Shown in pieces: positions 33,142-40,546 of a stretch of DNA of 40,546 nt (position 1 is its first letter; each line of letters starts with the position of its first letter). This stretch comes from Euprymna scolopes (Eukaryota > Mollusca > Cephalopoda > Sepiida > Sepiolidae). Location: contig CM044497.1 of assembly GCA_024364805.1 (NCBI GenBank), positions 86,519,225 to 86,559,770 on the forward strand, given 5' to 3'. The translations under genes were made by a program, and so were the position numbers. A model generated the notes under the pieces. It was given only the letters and a program-made list of their open reading frames with translations, was not told where the DNA came from and did not search any database.

Positions 33142-33205
33142 GTTGGCCATAAGTCTAGCAAAGATAATTACATAGCTACATAAAAAAATAATTAAGTAAC
33201 TCTTT
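32935..33205. repeat. (TA)45 tract between two copies of a transposon end
   Basis: The TA tract covers 33049-33138. On its left, 32940-32993 reads GGTTATAAGTCTCACTGAAG and later ATAAAAAATAATTAAGCAAC-like sequence. On its right, 33140-33200 reads GGTTGGCCATAAGTCTAGCA and ATAAAAAAATAATTAAGTAA. The two flanks are direct repeats and look like mariner-type termini (GGTTGGCCATAAGTCT). The arrangement may be two insertions or a tandem duplication with TA expansion. Confidence 0.6.
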
Positions 33206-33617
33206 ATTGCTTATATAGTAACAAGCAATAGATGTCAATGTCATAATAATTGCTTTAATGTTCTTCATCTTCGCTTGAGACTAATTTAACACATTAAGCT
33301 AGACTCTGAACAGCCCTGGCTAATTTATCTGCTGGAAGTGACATTGTAGGCCGAGTTCAAAACTGATTGGATCTACAGTGTTTACACACTAATAGCCTTG
33401 GGAAAGCACCAATTACGAATTTATCTTCAGTTATAGGTATCATTGAAATTTTTGGTCAGCTCATCGTATACAATGTTGTTTGCAATAGATTTATTTTAGA
33501 AATACACTCTTAAAAAGTTGATAAACTGTAAAATAGACAGACTAAATTAAGCTGTGCTATTTAAATAAAATTAGGTATTCGTATGTAGAGGATTCACTCC
33601 TGAACTGTGGTGCTAAC

Positions 33618-33733
33618 AGACCAAGCTGTTTGAAGATATCGGCTTCTTGACTCAGATGCATCACACATTAAAGTTTTTTTTTTTTTTTTAAATCTCTTTG
33701 CAAACCTTAATCGAATTCTGCAAAGCCAAAAAA
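33618..33733. repeat. Interspersed short repeat, copy 1
   Basis: Shares CTGTTTGAAGATATCGGCTT and ATTCTGCAAAGCCAAAA with copy 2 at 38530-38632 (CTATCTGAAGATATTGGTTT, ATTCTGCAAAGTCAAAA). A T16 run sits in the middle. Family unknown; a SINE tail is possible. Confidence 0.5.
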
Positions 33734-33734
33734 G

Positions 33735-34376
33735 TGTGTCCACCCATATCATTTTCTTCCCTGTTTAAAAGCTTACAACATTTTATTTTTTAAATTAAAC
33801 TTTTCAAGAAAGTGATAGCATTTTACTTTTGCAAAACAAAATTTTCGAGAAACTGGCATTTTACTTTGGAAAACTAACCTTTCAAGAAAGTAACAACATT
33901 TTACTTTGGAAAACAATAACAAAAGATCAAGACAAAATATTGTTCTAAATAGAATCCTCTATAAATAATTTTTTTTTTTTAGATCAAATGGGTTTTTAAA
34001 AACATTTCTGACCTTAAACGGCCTTTTAGAGATTGATATGTCGTAAAACACAAATCAACTAACCAAACAACCAATGATTCCTGAATTAATAACCCAGTAA
34101 CACTTAATGTAGGAAAGCAGCTGATATACATAAAGTGACCATGATGTGGACTATATATAGTTTAATGTAGTTATGCAAAGGGGATGAATGGACTTTGTGA
34201 AAATGCAGACACTTTTGATTTTTGTGAAATTAAAAAAATGAATATTAAACATCAATTAATAACTATTCACAATAATTCATTTTATTTGAAGTGTTTTAAA
34301 GGTTGTTCAGGGGGCATAATAAAAGCACAACCTACAATTCGAAATTACGTTTCTAAAGTCTTGAGTTGAGGATTAG
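33735..34376. other. Interval without recognised gene
   Basis: Contains three imperfect TTTTACTTTTGCAAAAC-like repeats near 33820-33915 (AGCATTTTACTTTTG, GGCATTTTACTTTGG, ACATTTTACTTTGG), each followed by AAAACTAAC- or AAAACAA-like sequence: a small degenerate tandem repeat. No gene. Confidence 0.45.
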
Positions 34377-34819
34377 TTATTCGTATTATTTGGATTCATT
34401 GGACTTCTGTTCTCATCTTGAGTGTCATTTTCACTTCGGCCGATGTAACCTGCAATCTTCTTCAGGTGTATTTTGTCAAACTCGAAAATGTGGACACAAT
34501 TTTGAACAGAACCCTTTATCTACTTAACGGGGGTAGGATGCTCTTGTTCCGTCAGTGTTGGCTACGGAAACATACAATTGCAAATTACTTAGGACCTCTA
34601 TTCAGTCATGGCTGATAGAACAAAAGTATGCTTTCCCCGTGTAGTAAATAAAGTGTTTCGTTTGAAATTCCATCCAAATTCCCGAGTTTGCCAGAAACAT
34701 TCCCGAGTTGGGCAAAATACACCTGAAGAAGGTCGGAGGTTACAGCGACTGAAACGTTCTGAAAATGATACTCAAGATGAGAATAGCAGCCCGATGAATC
34801 CAAATAATACTACTATTCG
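34377..34819. mobile_element. Fold-back element D (paired SINE-like copies)
   Basis: Left arm 34377-34565 and right arm 34606-34819 are inverse copies of each other. Shared blocks are TATTATTTGGATTCAT, TCTCATCTTGAGT, TTCTTCAGGTGTATTTTG and their inverses. The right arm contains ACCTGAAGAAGGTCGG and GACTGAAACGTTCTG, the core motif seen in SINE-like remnants. The arms differ by small insertions and roughly 20% substitutions by eye. Both arms give similar accidental open frames on opposite strands (34418-34615 and 34606-34803); I do not regard these as genes. Confidence 0.75.
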
Positions 34820-35294
34820 AAAATTAAAATATTTCAGATTAGCATTAAGTCTGTTATTAGATACCAACTAAGCATGATTATTTGAATTAAAGTTTCTTCT
34901 TACATGCAATTACTATAATGTTTTATGGCATGTAAATTTTTTAATGGATAAAACAGTTATCCAGTTAAAAAAATCCATTAGACGTATTTGAGATGGCATT
35001 ACAAATTTACTGCCTTATAAATTTAAGGCTTATCTGAGCCTTACTTCTCTGTACTGTATGAGTATTCTCAAAGTTATGCCATGAAAACCCCGATGACGCC
35101 CAAACTCTTTGTTCAGATTGAAATTTTATATGGATTTTTTGCTGTAAGAGAGCATTAGATTCATCTTGTATAAACATAGACTTTATCTCTCACAATAGTT
35201 TTAAACATAACATATTCATTTTTATTCCATTTTCACCCCAAACAATGCACAGTGCCACATTGATGTAGTGGGCTACTATCGGGGTATAAGTTGC

Positions 35295-35545
35295 AGGGAT
35301 ACTATGTAAAGAGTTGAGCAGCAAGATGTCTGTTCATATTACACTTGAACTTCTGCATGTCAGTATAGTTGGAAAAACAGGAACCTGGAAGGGAGTTCCA
35401 GAGTTTAGGAGTTCTAAGGAAAAACTATTAGAGTAGAAGGCTTTCTTCCATCTAATGATTTCTACTGCATAGAGGTGGGGTTTTGCTAGTCGCAACTCTG
35501 TTTTTCCCAGTATTGAAACATTATTTACCAATAGTCAATATCACT
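35295..35545 (-). mobile_element. Antisense LINE C-terminal fragment
   Basis: The minus strand encodes HLYAVEIIRWKKAFYSNSF, LELLNSGTPFQVPVFP and similar blocks. These align with the C-terminal LWNSLPxxxFP region of the LINE 2 family or a close relative. The 3' hairpin is not seen here. The frame 35334-35531 is the remnant itself. Confidence 0.55.
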
Positions 35546-35639
35546 GGAGGATATTAAGTGCAGCAAAATAATGGCATCCAAACTGTTTTTTACCCACAAT
35601 ATAGAAAAACTGTCGGACTGTTTTATCGAGAATACATTC

Positions 35640-36485
35640 AAAATAAACAGTTCATCAGGGTAACAACACTAGTGAACACACATTCTCTGGAAAATATCGC
35701 CCCTTGTGTGATGGATTATTACTAGTGGGATCCTAGGTGAGCTTTATTGACCCTTAATTACTTGTTGCAGAGTCTACCCGCGCAGGTAATCAATTGTTTT
35801 ATTAAATTCTCATGATTAATACATCAGAAAAATGCAATAAAAAGTTTTTCTTGCCTGTCACAAGAAAAAAGTATCGCTCTGAAGAATGAATTCCCCCAAG
35901 AAATAAAGGCTATTGAAATCGTTTACAACACATTTGATATTGAGCCTCCCCAAATCACACCAGAACCATAACATTCAGGCAGATAAAGGAAAACCACTGA
36001 GCCATTCATGCTCCACCCAAAGAGGAAAAAATACTGATACACTGTCCGGAGTTATCAGCTTGGGAGTGGGGGGTATTGTAGTGGAACTAACCTGTGTTAC
36101 CTACTCATAGACTATTTCACACTCAATAAATACTGGAAGATTAAGCCGTAATGTGGAAGTCGATATCTGGTGAATTGGTAGTTTGTCGATTAGACCAATT
36201 ACTCACTTTTTTGTATGTTTTTGTAATACATGTTGTTACCTTATTCTGGCGTTCTGTTTACCTTATAGCCCTTTAACATGGCTATAACACTTACAAATAG
36301 AGCTTAAAACATTATCTTAACAAAATAATTATAACTTTGGCATGACATCATAAATTTCTGATTTACGTTATGCTTCAAAACATGAATTCAAACATAAGCG
36401 ATAATAAATATTAAATAAATAAATTGGTAAATATTACCAATAGCGCTAGAAATTATTTTAATATTCCCAAACAATTTATTTTGCT
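35640..36485. other. Interval without recognised gene
   Basis: No convincing coding or repeat feature; the 65-codon frame at 35913-36110 has no domain and no splice context. Confidence 0.45.
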
Positions 36486-36490
36486 TTAAT

Positions 36491-36507
36491 TACATCTTTG
36501 CATTAAA
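36491..36507. repeat. 17-bp target site duplication, left
   Basis: TACATCTTTGCATTAAA, identical to 36715-36731. The inserted sequence starts GATGTAATT, which is the inverse of the AATTACATC at 36488-36496, so a short snap-back may have formed at the 5' junction. Confidence 0.85.
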
Positions 36508-36714
36508 GATGTAATTAGAGTTACAACTTGGCCTTCGGGACAAGATCAAAGTGTAGTATCTGTTCTTCAGATGCTGCACTTCTATTTCTTGTTCTCTTTC
36601 GGTGGAGGAGAAATCCTTCACGACTGAGACAATTTTTATTTTTGTACCTTTTCTCCACGTTAAAAAACGACCCTGGTGTCCAACTCTGTCCCGTGGGGAG
36701 GCATAGTAAATAGG
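36508..36714 (+). ncRNA. U2 snRNA-headed retroposed sequence
   Basis: A 207-bp insertion lies between perfect 17-bp direct repeats TACATCTTTGCATTAAA (36491-36507 and 36715-36731), the signature of LINE-type target-primed insertion. Bases 36527-36567 match the 5' domain of animal U2 snRNA at about 36 of 41 positions. They include stem-loop I (here closed by a TTCG loop) and the branch-site-recognition sequence GTAGTA at 36553-36558. Downstream the similarity to U2 is lost. A stem GTGGAGGA/TCCTTCAC with a GAAA loop is at about 36602-36621, and a Sm-site-like AATTTTTATTTTTG is at about 36631-36644. A CTCCACG...CGACCCTGGT segment weakly recalls the U2 3' domain. There is no A-tail. It could be a chimeric retrocopy, a U2-derived SINE, or an odd U2 retropseudogene. 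Confidence 0.65.
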
Positions 36715-36731
36715 TACATCTTTGCATTAAA
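36715..36731. repeat. 17-bp target site duplication, right
   Basis: Second copy of TACATCTTTGCATTAAA, ending the U2-headed insertion. Confidence 0.85.
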
Positions 36732-37140
36732 AGTAATGTAATGTTTAATATATGCTGGAACCTGAACGCTCATAAAACTTATATATTAAATGTGGAAAAG
36801 GTTGGAATTATATGAAAATTTTAACCATGACTGAACTTTTACTAGGTCATGCTCTAAGCTCGTGTCATATAAGATGCAAGACTTCATTAGTTACAATATG
36901 GATCAAATAGCGAGACTCTTTGATGAATAGAGCTGAAGTTATCATCAAAATTGTAACTTTATCATTTTCTATGACTATCACCATGATCAATATTCTGACC
37001 AAGTTTTGCGACAAACAAACTCGACCGGAAACATATCCTTCTCCTTGGTGGAGGTAACCAGTATTAAAATAAGTTAATATTTTTAAGCAATTGATTCAGT
37101 TTTCTGTGTTTCTTGTTACAATCTACACACACAAAATCTT

Positions 37141-37323
37141 ATTTTTTTATTTTTTATTTTTTTACATGGGTGTCACCACTTATCAAGGCCCAGAGGCCAC
37201 TCAAGGATAAGGGTTAATAGGTATACATTAATCATTGTGATTTTAGCATAGTAAACAGTGGGAATTTTGTAACTTGGATTACTTAGGGGGACGATTCAAT
37301 TAGAACTTGTTCACTTTGGACTT
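37141..37323 (-). mobile_element. Antisense 3' end of LINE 2 family, copy 1 of pair
   Basis: Starts with T-rich tail sequence, then GTCACCACTTATCAAGGCCC and the stem-loop, then 3' UTR matching 8490-8630. It breaks off at CACTTTGGAC, exactly where the poly-T tail of the next copy begins. Confidence 0.75.
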
Positions 37324-37520
37324 TTTCTTTTTTTTTTTTTTTCATAGGTATCACCACATTATCAAGGCCAATAGGCCACTCAAGGATAAGGGTTAAAGAG
37401 TGTACAGTAGAAATTGGACAATATAATAATCATTAGTAATGAAAATTTGTTAAATTTGATAACTTATATGGAACGGCTCATCAAGAACTTATTTACGTTA
37501 GACTTGAAGACAACCATAGC
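37324..37520 (-). mobile_element. Antisense 3' end of LINE 2 family, copy 2 of pair
   Basis: Poly-T at about 37327-37342, then TATCACCACATTATCAAGGC and the stem-loop, 3' UTR and TTAGACTTGAAGACAACCAT, corresponding to the C-terminal codons. It lies in the same orientation directly beside copy 1. Confidence 0.75.
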
Positions 37521-37529
37521 AGTAAATTG

Positions 37530-38195
37530 AATCTATTAAGTTGACATTTTAAACAAAGCATTTTTGTTCAATATCAAAAGAGAGAGATTGAGAGAGAGAA
37601 AGAAGGAATTTATTTGAGATCAACTTTAACCATTGCGAAATGTTAAAAGAAGCTGATTCTTTAATTTACATAACTCACCATAAAACAAAAACATTTTATT
37701 TGTTTTATTTAACAAACAAAGAATAGAAAATAGATTGCTATGAATTCGTAATCATACAAAGAAAACATTGGATTTTCCAAGCGAATATTTCTTAGTTTGT
37801 TATCGAAAACATATTTGCTAAATGAAGAAAATTCAATACCTCTCTTATGCAGGCTTTAGTACTTTTCAAATGTTAAAATGTCGCACAGTTAAAAGACGAC
37901 TAATTTTCTCAGGTTTAGCAAATATTTGATTCCTGATCATTCCAAATTAACCACAATGCGCGCCAGGTATCGTAATTGTTTTTATTTTTATTTCTATTAA
38001 AAAAAAATATATTTCCAATTTTTGCCAAAAGAGTCAGAAAGCAAGAAAAAGAAAAACTGAAGCTAACCATTTTAATTTAAACAGCCAATCAATGCAAATT
38101 GCACTCTGAAAATTATTTCCTTAAAGTAAAATATGAGAAAAAATGTCACGAGTTCTATGAAGTGATTATTCTTTATGCAAACCACAACATTTTTC
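37530..38195. other. AT-rich interval, no gene seen
   Basis: A short purine tract (GAGAGAGA) is at 37580-37605. Nothing coding was identified. Confidence 0.5.
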
Positions 38196-38199
38196 TCTC

Positions 38200-38349
38200 T
38201 CAGAGATTTAATTCTGTCTTAATGGCGATGGCTTTACACCTTTTACTGTGTTTTTCTTCTTCAGACAATTGTCCACACCATTCAGATTTATATTTCAACA
38301 TCATTTTCAGTCGATTGTGCTTTTGGTCTTCTTCAAATGTATTGGATAT
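38200..38349 (-). CDS. Possible small host exon or gene relic
   Basis: A 49-codon minus-strand frame bounded by stops. It contains FEEDQKHNRLKMMLKYKSEW, CGQLSEEEKHSKRC and KAIAIKTELNL. The charged, Trp/Cys-containing composition looks more protein-like than other AT-rich frames here. Cys and His spacing (C-x8-H-x3-C) slightly recalls a damaged zinc-binding segment. AG dinucleotides at 38330-38336 (minus strand) could be acceptors, but the pyrimidine tract is poor. I cannot name it. A plus-strand frame over the same bases (38099-38353) is Leu/Phe/Ser-rich and less likely. Confidence 0.25.
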   Translation of the reverse strand: MSNTFEEDQKHNRLKMMLKYKSEWCGQLSEEEKHSKRCKAIAIKTELNL

Positions 38350-38529
38350 TTAGATAAAATTGTTGTTTATTATTTCTGTATTTTGTAGGCCAATATTTCC
38401 TATATAATTAAATCCTATGAATTGATTATTTGTCATTAAGTCCTGCATCATCTGATATCACTAACAATATTGAATTTAACAACGTTTTAACCAGTTGCAT
38501 TTACATCTATGTTCTTTCTGAAGCCTAGA

Positions 38530-38632
38530 TCAGGCTATCTGAAGATATTGGTTTCCTAGCCTAAAATGCTCTAAACATATTGTCATTGTTTTTTCCTTTC
38601 TTTCTCTATCATATTCTGCAAAGTCAAAACAA
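38530..38632. repeat. Interspersed short repeat, copy 2
   Basis: Partner of 33618-33733, same orientation, with a T/C-rich stretch instead of the T16 run. Confidence 0.5.
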
Positions 38633-38847
38633 AAAACATCACTTTTCCTCTATATAACAACCAAATCAAACCAAACATATATATATATATTCATTTTTTA
38701 AAATCAATCGCATATTTTAGTCAGTAAATGTGAACTTATTGTTCAATGTAATCAAGATAGTGAATATCTTGCATATTTCGAAAAGAAAATCTCTTTTTAA
38801 AAAAGAAAACAAACCAAAAGAATACTGTAGAAAAGGAAAATGCTATA

Positions 38848-38850
<3 letters not shown>

Positions 38851-38886
<36 letters not shown>
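38851..38886. repeat. (TA)18 microsatellite
   Basis: Pure TA tract. The open frame across it (38730-38930) is an artefact of the repeat. Confidence 0.95.
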
Positions 38887-38890
<4 letters not shown>

Positions 38891-39236
38891 GTGTGGTAAT
38901 CGCTCTAGACTAGTATTCGTATTCCAGTGAAAGTAAAAGTTTCTAGGGAATATGAAATTCACATGGGGTTCCAAGCTGCATGTATATCCCGGTCAGGTAG
39001 GTGACATACAATTGCTAACATTCCCAAATGATTACTCATCTGATACTAACCAGGCTAAACTTCGATGATCTAAAACCTATTAATTCCAGGAACTTGTTAA
39101 ATTAACATGTATCTACTTAATTAATCGTTTTAATTAGAGTATTTTATGGATCTTCCTATTATGTACCATTTATTGTAATATCGTTATGAATTCTGATAGA
39201 AGTCTGAAGTTATTTTTAATTATATTTCACATGGAA

Positions 39237-39455
39237 CCATGGCACAATGGATAAAGTGTTAAGTAATGATCAGTTCTAAGTAACCGTCTTCTAATCGTTT
39301 AATATTCAGTACAGGCAATACTAAGAATATCACTAAGAATTCTACCTGATCATGACAGATGGAACGTCAGTAGTCTACAACTATAGATCAAATTAAGCTA
39401 TCATTAAAAATTCTGTCACTGAAGAAAATCAGAGGTTCTGAAACATTGTGAGAAT
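39237..39455 (+). mobile_element. tRNA-derived SINE remnant
   Basis: A good A-box TGGCACAATGG (39240-39250) followed by ATAAAG is typical of a tRNA head. A weak B-box-like CGTTTAATATT is near 39296-39306. About 170 bp after the A-box come CACTGAAGAAAATCAGAGG and TTCTGAAACATTGTG, the same paired core as at 31716 and 34722. The T-loop and tail are degraded. Confidence 0.5.
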
Positions 39456-40546
39456 AACACCAAAGTTGAGAAAAGTAGTCTGAATAATACAAATTATCAA
39501 TCCTTATATTCGGAAGAATAACGAATTCTTTTTTGTAAAATTACTAATATTAGTTATTACTCTCTTATTACAAAACCAAGCCGCATTAGGTTTTAAAATT
39601 CATGGCAATATCGGATCAGGATCGCTAGTTAGCTATAAATATTACGTGATCGGACACATTCACATATATTGGTGATGGTGTCTTAGATGATAAACATATA
39701 CCTCTACTTTTTAGAGGAAGTAATGCTTGGAAAGCTGACCTTTTAAACAAAACCTAACAGATACAAGTTTGATCCTAGCTTGAAAGTTGGATAAAAGATT
39801 CTTTTGTAAATCATGACTGGGAATTATTATTGGAATATTAGTTTTCAATCAATCAAAATGAGTCAAACAAATCGCATATCTTTTGAACCAGCATTGACGA
39901 ATTTTATAGAATAACACTATGAAGTGTTGATTAATTTCCAACTGAACACTTCATTCATAAAGCGAGTCTTTTCAGCTAATTTTCTTCCTTTTCCAAAAGG
40001 GGTCATGACCGTTCATTGTAAAGATGTGAAGTATCAAACGAAAGAAACGGACAAACCAAACTGAGTGGTGAAAATTTTCATCTATTTCGGAATTGAAAAT
40101 TTCTGGTTGATATAATAAGTATTCACCAATTGTTAGCCTCACAATAAAACAGCAAATTAACTTTAGTTCACGCCATTGTTAGTTGGAGAATGGCAAGAAG
40201 AGACCAGTTCAAGGTCTGAAGGGAGATATTCATCAAAGGATTTCGAATTGTTTAAAAAAGGAACTGGTCAACTAGAATGATGCTGTTTAATATTATTTGT
40301 ACACTTGGAAAATAAATATCTTATTGATCAACTACTTGCAGAAATCCATTCATATTAAATCACGTTAAAATCACCTGATACAAAGATATCGCTTTTCACA
40401 TGAAAAAGAACTTAGTGACTGATGAACAAAGAGCATCTCATATCATGTTCACTAATCACAATGCTCGCTTGAAGTTTTCAGGAAATACCCAACAGTCATA
40501 TGAAGCAATAGTTGCTACTTTATCATTTTTATTTATTTACTAGCGA
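39456..40546. other. AT-rich interval, weak SINE-like trace only
   Basis: A B-box-like AGTTTGATCCTAGC at 39766-39779 could belong to another tRNA-derived head, but no clear A-box or tail was found. No gene was seen to the window end. Confidence 0.4.

Noticed and set aside
32953-33150. Long Tyr-Ile repeat protein
   Set aside because: Translation of the (TA)45 microsatellite.
34418-34803. Two similar open frames on opposite strands
   Set aside because: They are the two arms of fold-back D; similarity reflects the inverted repeat and not a duplicated gene.
36521-36727. 68-codon minus-strand and 61-codon plus-strand frames
   Set aside because: Both lie in the U2-headed retroposed RNA, for which a non-coding origin explains the sequence better.
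38730-38930. Plus-strand frame with Tyr-Ile repeats
   Set aside because: Translation of a (TA)n tract.
10689-40546. Regularly spaced repeats suggestive of a CRISPR array
   Set aside because: The recurring units are microsatellites, minisatellites or transposon ends; none has constant repeats with unique spacers, and the genome is clearly eukaryotic.

Overview
The window looks like non-coding, repeat-dominated DNA from a large animal genome. It is AT-rich, has long (TA)n, (AC)n and (AAT)n tracts, and contains several classes of retrotransposon and DNA transposon in different stages of decay. A molluscan, probably coleoid cephalopod, source fits the mix (an RNase H-bearing I-type LINE, a CR1/Jockey-like LINE, mariner-type ends, tRNA-derived SINE remnants, large fold-backs). 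That is an inference from the repeats, not proven by any gene. Nothing bacterial, viral or plasmid-like was seen.

Host coding sequence is almost absent. The one convincing host exon is at 10761-10867 (+): 107 nt, canonical splice sites, an ideal coiled-coil heptad pattern. Two weaker candidates are a short terminal exon at 25760-25831 (+) and a 49-codon charged reading frame at 38200-38349 (-). Much of the window is therefore probably intron or flank of an unidentified coiled-coil gene.

Layout. 1-30 is the end of a mariner-type transposon. About 32-5007 is an I-clade LINE carrying a 208-bp MITE (729-936) and a 417-bp LTR-like unit (4024-4440), both with target duplications. 5000-14100 is mostly old AT-rich DNA with LINE 3' ends (8461-9480), a short Helitron-like element (9855-10220) and the host exon. 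14330-16660 is a second, 5'-truncated LINE, followed by a GC-rich, minisatellite-bearing, LTR-like block (16672-17345). 18200-20110 has microsatellites, mariner-type ends and two fold-back elements. 20369-23758 is a broken Ty3/Gypsy fossil (-) with both LTRs and a 5-bp target duplication. 24200-29476 holds degenerate tandem repeats, a LINE fragment and a longer Helitron-like repeat. 30700-40546 has two more large fold-backs, a (TA)45 tract between copies of one transposon end, SINE remnants, LINE 3' ends, and at 36491-36731 a U2 snRNA-headed retroposed sequence with a perfect 17-bp target duplication.

The features worth most attention are the U2-headed retroposon, the clustered long inverted repeats (likely dsRNA if transcribed), and a 3' stem-loop conserved in six copies of the second LINE.
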